This document shows, piece after piece, positions 44,024 to 53,191 of a DNA stretch of 64,000 nt (the stretch's first letter is position 1; each line of letters starts with the position of its first letter). The DNA lies in the NCBI RefSeq assembly GCF_004310335.1, contig NZ_SIRS01000004.1:475856-539855 (forward strand), given 5' to 3'. The position numbers were made by a program, and so were the translations under genes. The notes under the pieces were generated by a model. The model was not told the origin of the DNA, made no database searches, and saw only the letters and a list, made by a program, of their open reading frames with translations. Source of the DNA: Hyunsoonleella pacifica (GTDB taxonomy: Bacteria > Bacteroidota > Bacteroidia > Flavobacteriales > Flavobacteriaceae).

Positions 44024-44431
44024 CTAATCGATATCTGGTTTCTTTCTATTGGCCTTTTTCTCAGAATTGTAACGCTTGTTTTTTAAACGCTTTTTAATAA
44101 CAGATTTTGGAATTTTCGTGGGAACACGTTCTTTCTCTTCTTTTAAAGCGATTTTTATTAGCTCTAAAAACCGACTAATTATTAGCTCTTTATTTTTATG
44201 TTGACTACGAGAGTCATCACATTGTAGTATTAAAATACTTCCTTTGGTTAATCTATTTTTAAGTTTTTCAGTAATGGTATGTTTCTGAATATCGTCCAAT
44301 GCTACAGAAGCTAAAACGTTAAAGCTTAATTCTACTTTCGAAGATACTTTATTTACGTGTTGTCCTCCAGCTCCAGAACTTCTGACGGCTTTAAAACCCA
44401 ACTCTTTTATCAATGTATCTTCATCAAACAT
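44024..44431 (-). CDS. arfB: ArfB/YaeJ-like peptidyl-tRNA hydrolase, ribosome rescue factor
   Basis: 135 residues. The catalytic GGQ is in SSGAGGQHVNKVSSKVEL, and the C-terminal tail is strongly basic (KKRLKNKRYNSEKKANRKKP), as needed to enter the mRNA channel of stalled ribosomes. It lacks the codon-recognition domains of RF1/RF2, which sets it apart from real release factors. Its start overlaps the DUF4301 stop by 1 base, so these are coupled. Divergent neighbours are the thi riboswitch region. Confidence 0.93.
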   Translation of the reverse strand: MFDEDTLIKELGFKAVRSSGAGGQHVNKVSSKVELSFNVLASVALDDIQKHTITEKLKNRLTKGSILILQCDDSRSQHKNKELIISRFLELIKIALKEEKERVPTKIPKSVIKKRLKNKRYNSEKKANRKKPDID

Positions 44432-45978
44432 TATTCTACTTGATGAGCTGATTTTATTAGGTCGTTTACTGTTTTAACTGGACTAAAAGTTTCTAAAGGC
44501 ACTTCTACACAAATAGAATTCCAGTATGCCATACTTCCATTCCATAACCCAGGGAGTTCTAGCACTTTTATATCAATTCCATTTTGTGTTTTCATAGTAA
44601 TAAACGCCGCTGAGGGATCAACGTATTTCATTAAATCAAAACTTTCTCCTTTGTAATTTTTAATACCACAAACAAAATCTGTTGGGTTAAAATGTGTAGC
44701 GTTTTCTGCAATATCTTTTTGATCCGGTTTTTCAAAATCTATTTGTGCAAATTCTACTATTTGTAAAGACACATTTCCGTTGTCATCTTTAACCCAAAAT
44801 GGCCCACCTCCGGGTTCACCCTCATTTTTCACAATGCCACAAACACGAATTGGACGATTAAGTTTGTCTTTTAAGTATACCAATTTTTCATCTGTAGACC
44901 AATTCTTAAAGTTATTAGTTACAACTACATTTAAAGTAGTGCTTAAAAAGGCTACTATGTTTTCTAATTGTTCTTCAGAAACAGAACCCTCATCCAATGC
45001 TTTTAGATACGCAAACACTTGTTCTTGAGCTTTTAAAAGCACTCCACCCAATAATTTTTTATATTCAGAAATTTTAATATTTTTTTGTGCAGTAACTATA
45101 TTATCTATGTTTTTAATAAATACAATGTCATTATCTAAATCATTTAGATTTTGAAGTAACGCGCCGTGTCCACCGGGCCTGAATAAAATAGAATCGTCTT
45201 CCAACCTAAACACCTCATCATTTAAGGTTAAAGCTAAGGTTTCAGTAGCTTCCTTTTGATAAGAATAAGATACATTAAAGACTGTATTGGTTTCGGCTTC
45301 TAAATTTGATTTAAATGCTTCTAATTTAGATTTGAAGTACTCGTGATGTTTTTTTGAAACCGTAAAGTGCAGATTGGCTTTACCTTTTGAAGAGGCATAC
45401 AAAGTAGACTCATATAAATGTTCTTGAAAAGCAGTGATTGCCCCATTTTCATATTTATGAAATGGTAATAACCCCTTTGGAAAAAAACTATAGTTTAAGG
45501 CTTCTTCTGCAAGCATGGTTTTTACAAATGCTAAGTATAATTCATCTTTAGTTAAGCTATCAACATCAGTATCTTCAGCTAATGTTTTTATAACTTCATC
45601 ATAAAACGGAAAGTCTTTTAGGTTTCTAGCAAAGACCTCCATTAAGGTGTTTCCGCTTTTAGATATGTAAGCTTCTAGAGTATCCTGTTTTGGATTGAAA
45701 TTATTTAAAAATTGAAATAAGAATTTAAACATCCTTGATGCGGCACCAGAAGCAGGGACAAATTTTACGATATTAACATTTTCCTTGGCGCTCTCGTAAT
45801 AGGTTATTAAATCTTGTATTTCAGTAAGACTATACTGGTTAATACCTTCAGTAATTTTAGCAGCAGCTACCAGATTGGAATAAGACATGCCGTTTTTCAG
45901 AAGCGATACTTGGTCATTAGCTTGTGCTTCAGTAATACCTTTGGTTGAAATTTGATTGAGGTCTTTTTGTGTAAACAT
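44431..45978 (-). CDS. DUF4301 family protein
   Basis: 515 residues, recognisable by KFVPASGAASRMFKFL near residue 85, FRPGGHGALLQNLNDLDND around 250-268, and RVCGIVKNEGEPGGGPFWVK around 370. These look like a sugar-nucleotidyltransferase-type (GT-A) fold with glycine-rich loops (GASRMFK, GGHGALL), but no activity has been established for DUF4301 as far as I know. Complete. Coupled to arfB. Confidence 0.88.
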   Translation of the reverse strand: MFTQKDLNQISTKGITEAQANDQVSLLKNGMSYSNLVAAAKITEGINQYSLTEIQDLITYYESAKENVNIVKFVPASGAASRMFKFLFQFLNNFNPKQDTLEAYISKSGNTLMEVFARNLKDFPFYDEVIKTLAEDTDVDSLTKDELYLAFVKTMLAEEALNYSFFPKGLLPFHKYENGAITAFQEHLYESTLYASSKGKANLHFTVSKKHHEYFKSKLEAFKSNLEAETNTVFNVSYSYQKEATETLALTLNDEVFRLEDDSILFRPGGHGALLQNLNDLDNDIVFIKNIDNIVTAQKNIKISEYKKLLGGVLLKAQEQVFAYLKALDEGSVSEEQLENIVAFLSTTLNVVVTNNFKNWSTDEKLVYLKDKLNRPIRVCGIVKNEGEPGGGPFWVKDDNGNVSLQIVEFAQIDFEKPDQKDIAENATHFNPTDFVCGIKNYKGESFDLMKYVDPSAAFITMKTQNGIDIKVLELPGLWNGSMAYWNSICVEVPLETFSPVKTVNDLIKSAHQVE

Positions 45979-46393
45979 TAAGTTGTAGAATTTAGTAAAT
46001 TATCGATATAGCTAATAGCCTTTTAAGGCGTTGTTTTTTTATTACTTTTAAGTCAGTTTTATTTTATTAATTAGTTTCAAATGCCTTAAACATTTTTTCT
46101 CTTTCATAGGATTTAATACTTAAATCATCAGTTTACATGGGTTGTTAATACGAGTTAAAAATACAAATCATAAATGGTGTTTTCTACTACATTTAAAATT
46201 TATTTTTTCAACAAGATGTAATAATAGACGATTCAAAATAATTATAAGTAATAACATTATTATCTCCAATGATATTACCACATTATCTCCTCTACATTCT
46301 TTATCTAAACTATACTTAACACAAAAGTGAAGAGAAACGGTTATTTATAAAATTATTATGATGCTGAAGCTTGTTCAACATGGCAAATCATTT
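45979..46393. other. 415-base intergenic region
   Basis: Very AT-rich with no credible gene; short frames have no recognisable content. A palindrome GCCTTTTAAGGC (46018-46029) followed on the plus strand by GTTGTTTTTTTATT looks like a plus-strand terminator, but no plus-strand gene precedes it. It may contain the DUF4301 promoter, though I find no TAnnTTTG box. Confidence 0.4.
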
Positions 46394-47110
46394 CTATAAT
46401 TTATCAAAAAACGATTCATCTTCCTCAAAAGCAGTGCCAACAACAACCAGATCTGCTCCTGCAGCAAAAGCATCTTCCAACTGCGTTTTTGTTTTAATAC
46501 CACCTCCAACAATTAAAGGGATCTTTGCCTCTTTTTTTACTCTTTCAATGATTTCCTTGGAAATGGGATAACTTGCTCCACTTCCCGCTTCTAAATACAT
46601 CAATTGCATTCCTAATAACTGTCCTGCCTTGACAGTATCAACAATAGTTTGCAAATTCTCTCTTGATATAGCTTCTGTTTGAGTTACTCTGGATACCGCT
46701 GTTTTTACACCTCCATCAATTAATATATAGCCTGTTGGAATTACTTCTAAAGTAGTCTCTCTCAATTTAGAAACTGCCTCAACATGTTTTCCTATTAAAT
46801 AATCAGCATTTCTCCCAGACAACAACGACAAAAACAACAAGGCATTCGCCGAATTAGTGATTTGAGTAACATCTCCTGGAAATAAAACAATCGGTAAATT
46901 GGTAAACTTTTTTACTTTATGTACCAAAGCCTCAGTAGCATCTGCATCTACTACACTGCCACCAACAAAAATATGTGTAGCAATAGAGTTATTTACTTTT
47001 TCAATGAAACCTCCAGTATTTTTCAATTCAAATTTATCTGGATCAATTAACACAGCAAATAATTGTTCTCCTTTTTCTTTAGCCTTTAATATATTTTGGT
47101 AAACATTCAT
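46394..47110 (-). CDS. Geranylgeranylglyceryl phosphate synthase-family enzyme (PcrB/GGGPS)
   Basis: 238-residue TIM-barrel prenyltransferase that joins glycerol-1-phosphate to a polyprenyl diphosphate. Family features: LFAVLIDPDKFELKNTGG at the N-terminus, HIFVGGSVVDADATEALVHK, LPIVLFPGDVTQI, the prenyl-binding LMYLEAGSGASYPIS region, and LIVGGGIKTKTQLEDAFAAG with the phosphate site. The Bacteroidota members belong to a group close to archaeal GGGPS; product chain length cannot be decided here. Its start abuts the phosphopantetheinyl transferase stop (1-base overlap), so the two are coupled. Confidence 0.93.
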   Translation of the reverse strand: MNVYQNILKAKEKGEQLFAVLIDPDKFELKNTGGFIEKVNNSIATHIFVGGSVVDADATEALVHKVKKFTNLPIVLFPGDVTQITNSANALLFLSLLSGRNADYLIGKHVEAVSKLRETTLEVIPTGYILIDGGVKTAVSRVTQTEAISRENLQTIVDTVKAGQLLGMQLMYLEAGSGASYPISKEIIERVKKEAKIPLIVGGGIKTKTQLEDAFAAGADLVVVGTAFEEDESFFDKL

Positions 47111-47736
47111 TATGCAATAGCGTAAGCACAGGTAAAACCTTCAAACTCAAGAAACTCAATATTATACCGGTTTTTTGAATCGTTATAATCAATCCAAGCA
47201 ACTGTTTCTACATCTGTAATATTAAATGGAATGACAAGGCAATGCGCTTTAAAACTTAATCCAGGTGTACAAAACAACTTGTATAACGATTCTTTTACAC
47301 ACCAAATTATGGTTAATTTTTTGATATAATCTTTATCTACTTCTTTTAAATAGGAAAACTCATAATCCACAAATTTATGTGCTATTATCGAAATTTTTTC
47401 ACGTTGTTTCTCCACATCTATCCCTACAATAAAATCGCTAATAATAATCGCAGAAAAATTAAAGGAGTGTGTTATAGATATTTGTCTACCATCTGTTAGG
47501 TGTGGTTTTCCAAATTCATCATAAAACAAATCTTTATCAGAATACCCAAATTCTTGCAACAACCATCTTACACTTAAAAATCCCCTTTGGTGCAATTCGC
47601 TTTTCATCCCTAAAACACGCTCAAGGGAATTAGGTTTTAAATTTACACGTGCCATCAGCGCATCAAAAGACTCGGTAATCTTCCAGATTTTAACAGTAGT
47701 TTGTGAATTTGGACTAATAGTTTTGTAAAGTGGCAT
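47110..47736 (-). CDS. 4'-phosphopantetheinyl transferase superfamily protein
   Basis: 208 residues of the Sfp/AcpT superfamily. The magnesium-binding motifs are visible as IVGIDVEKQREKI (GxDxE) and WCVKESLYKLF (WxxKESxxK), with ISITHSFNFSAI as the CoA-contact segment. It should activate an acyl or peptidyl carrier protein; no polyketide or peptide synthase is near, so its carrier could be fatty acid ACP. Coupled to the GGGPS gene; divergent from ahcY. Confidence 0.93.
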   Translation of the reverse strand: MPLYKTISPNSQTTVKIWKITESFDALMARVNLKPNSLERVLGMKSELHQRGFLSVRWLLQEFGYSDKDLFYDEFGKPHLTDGRQISITHSFNFSAIIISDFIVGIDVEKQREKISIIAHKFVDYEFSYLKEVDKDYIKKLTIIWCVKESLYKLFCTPGLSFKAHCLVIPFNITDVETVAWIDYNDSKNRYNIEFLEFEGFTCAYAIA

Positions 47737-47759
47737 TTAGTATTCTAAAACTTAATAGT

Positions 47760-47767
47760 TATCTTTG
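47760..47767 (+). promoter_or_regulatory. -7 box of ahcY
   Basis: TATCTTTG matches TAnnTTTG 100 bases upstream of the ahcY ATG. The expected start is close to the first base of the pseudoknot candidate at 47771. No -33 TTG at the usual distance. Confidence 0.55.
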
Positions 47768-47770
47768 CAA

Positions 47771-47832
47771 CGCCTAAGACGAGTTACATAATTGGGTAGG
47801 CGAATTTAACCAAATTATAGGCCAATCCCAAT
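47771..47832 (+). ncRNA. Candidate H-type pseudoknot leader upstream of ahcY
   Basis: Stem 1: CGCCTA (47771-47776) with TAGGCG (47797-47802). Stem 2: ATTGGG (47791-47796, in the stem 1 loop) with CCCAAT (47827-47832). The two 6-bp helices adjoin with no intervening base, as in a stacked H-type pseudoknot, with loops of 14 and 24 bases. It is placed at the expected transcript start before a gene of SAH recycling. This may be a riboswitch or chance; see findings. Confidence 0.4.
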
Positions 47833-47867
47833 CAACTTTAGGTTTAAAATAAAAGAAAAAAGTTACT

Positions 47868-49184
47868 ATGAGTACAAAAACAATTCCTTACGTTGCAAAC
47901 AAAGTAAAAGACATCACTTTAGCAGATTGGGGTAGAAAAGAAATAGAATTAGCAGAGGCAGAAATGCCAGGCTTAATGAGTCTTCGTGAAGAATATAAAG
48001 ATTCCCAGCCTTTAAAAGGGGCAAGAATTGCTGGTTGTTTACACATGACTATACAAACTGCTGTTTTAATTGAAACATTGCAAGCTTTAGGCGCAGAAGT
48101 TACTTGGAGTTCTTGTAATATATTTTCAACACAGGATCAAGCTGCTGCCGCTATTGCTGATGTAGGAACCGCAGTATATGCATGGAAAGACATGACCGAG
48201 GAAGAATTTGATTGGTGTATTGAGCAAACACTTTTCTTTGGAGAAGACAGACAACCTCTTAACATGATTTTAGATGATGGTGGCGATTTAACTAATATGG
48301 TTTTAGATAGATACCCAGAACTAGTTCCTGGAATTAAAGGCTTAAGTGAAGAGACCACAACAGGCGTACATAGATTATATGAACGTGTAAAAAACGGTAC
48401 ATTACCATTACCAGCTATAAATGTAAACGATTCTGTTACGAAATCTAAATTTGATAATAAATACGGCTGTAAAGAAAGTGCTGTAGATGCTATACGTCGT
48501 GCTACTGATGTGATGCTTGCCGGGAAGCGTGTGGTTGTTTGTGGTTATGGAGATGTTGGTAAAGGTACAGCTGCATCATTTAGAGGCGCAGGAAGTATTG
48601 TAACTGTTACTGAAATTGATCCTATTTGTGCATTACAAGCAGCAATGGATGGTTTTGAAGTTAAAAAACTGGAAACTGTTGCTCCTGTGGCTGATATAGT
48701 AATTACCACTACTGGGAATAAAGACATCGTTCAAGCACAACATTTTGAAGCTTTAAAAGACAAAGCTATTGTGTGTAATATTGGACATTTTGACAATGAA
48801 ATTGATATGGCCTGGTTAAACGAAAACCATGGACATACCAAAAACACTATTAAGCCTCAAGTTGATAAATATACTGTAAACGGTAAAGACATTATTATAC
48901 TTGCTGAAGGTAGATTAGTAAATCTTGGTTGTGCTACTGGGCATCCAAGTTTTGTAATGAGTAACTCATTCACTAATCAAACTTTAGCTCAAATTGAACT
49001 TTGGAACAATAGTGACAAGTACGAAAATGATGTATACATGCTACCTAAGCATTTAGATGAAAAAGTAGCAAAATTACACCTAGCTAAAATTGGTGTTGAG
49101 CTTACCGAACTTAGAGAAGAACAGGCTGAATATATTGGTGTAGAAGTTGAAGGCCCTTTTAAGCCTGAGTATTACAGGTATTAA
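47868..49184 (+). CDS. ahcY: Adenosylhomocysteinase (SAH hydrolase)
   Basis: Hydrolyses S-adenosylhomocysteine to adenosine and homocysteine, removing the product inhibitor of methyltransferases. 438 residues. Motifs: [56 protein letters not shown] (catalytic Lys/Asp), the NAD-binding [20 protein letters not shown] and the C-terminal tail PFKPEYYRY with Lys/Tyr that close the active site. Complete. Its long leader can form the pseudoknot described separately. A terminator follows. Confidence 0.98.
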   Translation: MSTKTIPYVANKVKDITLADWGRKEIELAEAEMPGLMSLREEYKDSQPLKGARIAGCLHMTIQTAVLIETLQALGAEVTWSSCNIFSTQDQAAAAIADVGTAVYAWKDMTEEEFDWCIEQTLFFGEDRQPLNMILDDGGDLTNMVLDRYPELVPGIKGLSEETTTGVHRLYERVKNGTLPLPAINVNDSVTKSKFDNKYGCKESAVDAIRRATDVMLAGKRVVVCGYGDVGKGTAASFRGAGSIVTVTEIDPICALQAAMDGFEVKKLETVAPVADIVITTTGNKDIVQAQHFEALKDKAIVCNIGHFDNEIDMAWLNENHGHTKNTIKPQVDKYTVNGKDIIILAEGRLVNLGCATGHPSFVMSNSFTNQTLAQIELWNNSDKYENDVYMLPKHLDEKVAKLHLAKIGVELTELREEQAEYIGVEVEGPFKPEYYRY

Positions 49185-49225
49185 TATAGATTAATTAGAT
49201 TACTAGATATTTAGAATTTTAGATA

Positions 49226-49256
49226 AAATCCCTAGCAGTAATGTTTGGGATTTTTT
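49226..49256 (+). terminator. Rho-independent terminator of ahcY
   Basis: Stem AAATCCC/GGGATTT (49226-49232 and 49247-49253) with a 14-base loop, then a T tract (TTTTTTATT), 41 bases after the ahcY stop. Confidence 0.75.
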
Positions 49257-49422
49257 ATTGACTTCCATTTTAAATTAATGAACTCGTGAGTATAACTATT
49301 TTGATTGTCACTACTCTTACGTCTGGAACCCTGATATGAAACTTGTACTCAGCACAGATAAAAGTATTATTCCCTAATGCATAAAAAAACCGTTAAAATC
49401 TAAAATAGAGGTAGCTGTTTTT

Positions 49423-49430
49423 TATCTTTG
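49423..49430 (+). promoter_or_regulatory. -7 box of the aldo/keto reductase gene
   Basis: TATCTTTG fits TAnnTTTG. If used, the paired palindrome repeat at 49446-49521 would lie within the 5' untranslated region. Confidence 0.45.
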
Positions 49431-49445
49431 TTTAGTTAAAGAATT

Positions 49446-49521
49446 ATGCCTTCCCGCAAAGGCAGGAATCCACATAAGACATATATATTAAACAACAAGA
49501 TTCCTGCCCTTGCAGGAATGA
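49446..49521. repeat. Paired CATTCCTGC palindrome repeat, copy 2 (5' UTR of aldo/keto reductase)
   Basis: Same architecture as 23216-23290. The left unit is diverged (TGCCTTCCCGCAAAGGCAGG), the right one perfect (ATTCCTGC-CCTT-GCAGGAAT at 49500-49519). Between them is an AT-rich 27-base spacer. It ends 13 bases before the reductase ATG. Confidence 0.75.
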
Positions 49522-49534
49522 CAGAATAGTTACT

Positions 49535-50572
49535 ATGAAATATACAACATTACCAAATACCAATATAAAAGTTAGCAAAATATGCTTGGGGTCTATGACC
49601 TGGGGCAACCAAAACACAGAAGCAGAAGGCCACAAGCAACTAGACTATGCTTTTGAGAAAGGTGTAAACTTTATTGATACGGCAGAATTATATCCGGTAC
49701 CAGCAAGTCCTGAAACTCAAGGAAAAACAAGTGAAATTATTGGTAGTTGGTTAAAGAAAATAGGTAATAGAGATAAGGTTGTACTTGCCTCTAAAATTGC
49801 AGGTAATGGAGATTATACAGCTCATATACGTACTACTGGATTTAGCAAATCTTCTATTATTGAAGCTATAGATGCTGAATTGGTACGTCTTGAAACTGAT
49901 TATATAGATTTATACCAATTACATTGGCCAGAACGTGAAACCAATACCTTTGGTGTTAGAGATTATAACCACAACCCAAATGATACTTGGGAAGACAATT
50001 TTAATGAAGTATTACACACTTTAGAGCATCAAATAAAAGCTGGTAAAATTAGACATATAGGCTTATCTAATGAAAAAGCCTGGGGCACGATGCGATTTCT
50101 TCAAGAAAGCAAAGTAAATAACTTACCGCGCCCTATAACCATACAAAATGCCTATTCTTTATTATGTAGAACATTTGAAGGGGATTTGGCAGAAGTGTCT
50201 TTAAGAGAAAATATTGGTTTGCTAGCCTATTCGCCAATGGCTTTTGGTGTACTATCAGGGAAATATATACAAGGGAAAGCAGCTGATAATGCACGACTAA
50301 AATTGTTCCCAAGGTTTGCACGTTATAGCGGTAAGCAAGCAACAGAAGCTGCAAAACGCTATTTAGAAATCGCTGAACGCAATGGATTAACATTAGCGCA
50401 AATGGCTTTGGCTTTTGTAAATCAACGTCCTTTTATAACTAGTAGTATTATTGGTGCTACCAATTTAGAGCAGCTTAAAGAGAATATTGCAAGTATTAAT
50501 ATCGATTTAAGTGAGGATATTATATCGCAAATAAATGAGGTGCATGGTACTATTCCTAATCCTGCGCCTTAA
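49535..50572 (+). CDS. NADP(H)-dependent aldo/keto reductase (Tas-like)
   Basis: 345 residues. A (beta/alpha)8 aldo/keto reductase: catalytic Asp/Tyr in FIDTAELYPVPASPETQGKT, Lys in VLASKIAG and His in LYQLHWPER. The inserted loop YPVPASPETQGKTSEIIG is characteristic of the Tas branch. Substrate unknown; probably a housekeeping carbonyl reductase. Stands alone between a repeat copy and an unknown exported protein. Confidence 0.93.
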   Translation: MKYTTLPNTNIKVSKICLGSMTWGNQNTEAEGHKQLDYAFEKGVNFIDTAELYPVPASPETQGKTSEIIGSWLKKIGNRDKVVLASKIAGNGDYTAHIRTTGFSKSSIIEAIDAELVRLETDYIDLYQLHWPERETNTFGVRDYNHNPNDTWEDNFNEVLHTLEHQIKAGKIRHIGLSNEKAWGTMRFLQESKVNNLPRPITIQNAYSLLCRTFEGDLAEVSLRENIGLLAYSPMAFGVLSGKYIQGKAADNARLKLFPRFARYSGKQATEAAKRYLEIAERNGLTLAQMALAFVNQRPFITSSIIGATNLEQLKENIASINIDLSEDIISQINEVHGTIPNPAP

Positions 50573-50673
50573 GTTAGTACAGTACTTGACTTTGTAAGAA
50601 AGTTTTTTGAACTTCGTTTGCCGTTGAATATAAGTCATTAAAGTAATATATACCTGCAAAAGTTGGTAAACAA

Positions 50674-51300
50674 TTGAAAAAACAAATTCACATATTAATT
50701 TTTAGTTTGATTACGACTTTAGCATTTGGACAAACCGAAAAGGAACCTTTTTGGAGTACATATATCGAGTCTAACCGAATTGAAATTGGATTAAAACATT
50801 ACGATAGTCTGAATTTAAAAAAAGCCTATCGAATTTGGACACATTATCAAGTTGTAGAACTGATTAAAATAACTGATTCAACTTATAGTGGTACTTTGAC
50901 GAATTTTATAACACACAATAAAAAAAGGAACAAAACAGAAGTCATTTATCAAAAAATTAAAATTCCAAACAGAATTGTTAAAAAATTAATCAAATTTCTA
51001 AATGCAGAAAATATCGAAACCTTGAAAGATTGTTCTGAAATTGAAAATTATCCAAAAGGATTTGACGGAAAGACTTATATTTTTGAAATCGGAGATGGAA
51101 AGACAAGACGAGTTTATTCTTATTGGGAACCAGAAAATAAAAGATATCAAAACCCTGAAATGATAGAAATAAAAAATGTTCGGAATATATTAAATGCAAT
51201 AAATACTGAATTTAATTTATGGAAATATTTCAAGGATTTCAGAGAAAGGCTTCCAAAAGGTAGTTATTCTTATGGAATGATTAATATGATAAAAACGTAA
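50674..51300 (+). CDS. Exported protein of unknown function, TTG start
   Basis: 208 residues with a signal peptide (MKKQIHILIFSLITTLAFGQ) that starts at TTG 50674, the only in-frame start before it. The mature region has a repeated Lys-rich pattern, HYQVVELIKITDSTYSGTLT and the C-terminal RNILNAINTEFNLWKYFKDF. No family recognised. Base composition is very AT-rich and the gene is followed by repeat copy C; it may be an accessory gene. Confidence 0.7.
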   Translation: MKKQIHILIFSLITTLAFGQTEKEPFWSTYIESNRIEIGLKHYDSLNLKKAYRIWTHYQVVELIKITDSTYSGTLTNFITHNKKRNKTEVIYQKIKIPNRIVKKLIKFLNAENIETLKDCSEIENYPKGFDGKTYIFEIGDGKTRRVYSYWEPENKRYQNPEMIEIKNVRNILNAINTEFNLWKYFKDFRERLPKGSYSYGMINMIKT

Positions 51301-51364
51301 AAAAACCAGTCCAAAAAAGCACAGATTTATTTCAGTTTAGAACTTTTAAAAGTAAATAAGCCCC

Positions 51365-51452
51365 GCGTTAGGGATTGAACGGCATGTTGGAGCTCCCGAC
51401 AACGGAGGAGCGACTAGTGAAAGCCCGACCCCTTATCGGGGTAACGCCCAAA
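51365..51452 (+). repeat. Dispersed GCGTTAGGGATTG element, copy C
   Basis: Begins GCGTTAGGGATTGAACGGCA and ends with AAAGCCCGACCCC, TTATC, GGGGTAACGCCCA. The terminal stem GCGTTA/TAACGC (51365-51370 with 51442-51447) and the 5-bp hairpin ACCCC/GGGGT are strong; the hairpin sequence differs from copies A and D. It lies between an unknown gene and the rng terminator. Confidence 0.75.
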
Positions 51453-51456
51453 AAAC

Positions 51457-51492
51457 AAAAAACCCGCAAACTTTAAAAAGTAGCGGGTTTTT
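51457..51492 (-). terminator. Rho-independent terminator of rng
   Basis: Stem AAACCCGC/GCGGGTTT around a short AT-rich loop with T tracts on both sides, directly beyond the rng stop; works for the minus-strand rng and possibly for plus-strand transcripts. Confidence 0.85.
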
Positions 51493-51495
51493 TAA

Positions 51496-53040
51496 TTATT
51501 TAATTTGATTACCATCTTTATCGAAAAAATGGTACTCTAGATATGTGTAAGCATCTCGGGGTAAAACTTTAACCCACTTCTTGTGTTCTAAAAACCATTT
51601 AGAACGTACAGATGGAAAGCCCTTGGTTAAAAAGGCTGCTATAAAAGGATGTGTGTTTAGAGTCACCTTCTTATAGTCTTTTTTGAATAGTCTTTCAAGA
51701 TCTTGGTTAATTTTTTGCACTATACTTATTGGTGCTTCAACCTCTGCGCCATTTAAACCGTTGGGGTTTTCCTCTCGGGTTTTTATATTCATTTCTGGGC
51801 GCGTGCGTTGTCTTGTTATTTGTATCAAACCAAATTTACTTGGTGGCAGTATTTTATGTTTTGCTCTGTCGTCCTTCATTTCTTCTCGAAGGTGTTGAAA
51901 CAGTTTCTGCCTGTTATCAGACTTTGTCATGTCAATAAAATCAATTACTATAATGCCTCCCATATCACGTAAACGTAATTGGCGTGCAATTTCTGTAGCT
52001 GAAATTAAATTAACTTCTAAAGCTGTTTCCTCTTGGTTGTTTGATTTGTTAGATCTGTTACCGCTGTTTACATCAATAACATGAAGGGCTTCGGTATGTT
52101 CTATTACCAAATAGGCGCCTTTTGTCATGGAAACGGTTTTTCCAAAAGAGGTTTTTATCTGTCGCTCTATCCCGAACTTTTCGAAAACAGGAACACGATT
52201 TTGATACAGTTTTACTATTGATTCTTTCTTTGGTGCAATTTCTTGCAAATAATCTTTAATTTGGTAGTACAGTGTTTCATCATCAACTGTTATTCCTGTA
52301 AAGGTGTCGTTAAATATATCTCGTAAAATAGACGAGGCTTTATTCATTTCTCCTAATACTTTACTAGGGTGATGTGCTTTGTACAACTTTTTACACATTG
52401 CATTCCATCGCTGGAGCAAATTCTGTAAATCTTTATCTAATTCGGCTACTTTTTTGCCTTGTGCTACAGTACGAACAATTATACCAAAACCTTGCGGCGT
52501 GATACTTTTTACCAAACGTTTTAAACGATCTTTTTCTTCTCGAGATTCTATTTTTTGTGAAATAGAAATGCGGTTAGAAAAAGGCATTAAAACAATATAT
52601 CTACCGGCTATAGATAACTCTGAAGTTATTCTTGGGCCTTTTGTAGATATTGGTTCTTTTACTACTTGTACTAATAGCGATTGATTGGATTTTAAGACGT
52701 CGGCAATTTTGCCATCTTTCTCAATATCCTTTTCAAATGGGAAGTTTTTTAAAGAAAAATCTTTTAGTTTACCTGTGCTTACACGTTTTGTGAATTTTAA
52801 AAGTGAAGGTAATTTAGGACCTAAATCATGATAGTGCAAAAATGCATCTTTCTCGTAACCTACATTAACAAATGCAGCATTTAGTCCTGGAACAGTTTTA
52901 CGGATTTTGGCAATAAACACGTCGCCAACCGAAAAATTGTTATCATCTTCATCCTTTTGTAATTCAATAAGTTTTCCATCTTTTAATAAGGCAAAATCAA
53001 CAGCTTCTGAATTAGATCGAATAATCAATTCTTTATCCAT
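51496..53040 (-). CDS. rng: Ribonuclease E/G-family endoribonuclease
   Basis: 514 residues. It has an N-terminal S1 RNA-binding domain (about 38-110, VGDVFIAKIRKTVPGLNAAF with EKDAFLHYHDLG), the RNase H-like fold and the catalytic Mg2+ site in HVIDVNSGNRSNKSN and IIVIDFIDMTKSDNRQ (two Asp). It has no long C-terminal degradosome scaffold, so it fits RNase G size. Processes 16S rRNA 5' ends and mRNA. Conserved pairing in Bacteroidota: rng next to HU (himA-like) and mutY, as here. Confidence 0.96.
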   Translation of the reverse strand: MDKELIIRSNSEAVDFALLKDGKLIELQKDEDDNNFSVGDVFIAKIRKTVPGLNAAFVNVGYEKDAFLHYHDLGPKLPSLLKFTKRVSTGKLKDFSLKNFPFEKDIEKDGKIADVLKSNQSLLVQVVKEPISTKGPRITSELSIAGRYIVLMPFSNRISISQKIESREEKDRLKRLVKSITPQGFGIIVRTVAQGKKVAELDKDLQNLLQRWNAMCKKLYKAHHPSKVLGEMNKASSILRDIFNDTFTGITVDDETLYYQIKDYLQEIAPKKESIVKLYQNRVPVFEKFGIERQIKTSFGKTVSMTKGAYLVIEHTEALHVIDVNSGNRSNKSNNQEETALEVNLISATEIARQLRLRDMGGIIVIDFIDMTKSDNRQKLFQHLREEMKDDRAKHKILPPSKFGLIQITRQRTRPEMNIKTREENPNGLNGAEVEAPISIVQKINQDLERLFKKDYKKVTLNTHPFIAAFLTKGFPSVRSKWFLEHKKWVKVLPRDAYTYLEYHFFDKDGNQIK

Positions 53041-53191
53041 TGTGTTAATTTTTATCCCAATAATAATTATCGGAATGGATTAAACATTATTTTTTTCACA
53101 GGATTTTAATCCGTGGAGTTCAAAACACACCTATTACAGTGCTAAAAATTTATGAACTCATTTCAAAGAACTTTGTTGTGTTTTCAAACAA

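Larger units (their letters stand above)
49185..49534. other. 350-base intergenic region between ahcY and the aldo/keto reductase
   Basis: Holds the ahcY terminator (49226), a featureless AT-rich stretch (49260-49420), a TATCTTTG -7 box (49423-49430) and the paired palindrome repeat (49446-49521). No gene seen. Confidence 0.6.

Noticed and set aside
46142-46330. 62-codon plus-strand reading frame in the AT-rich gap
   Set aside because: No recognisable content, no ribosome site, low-complexity translation; judged to be chance.
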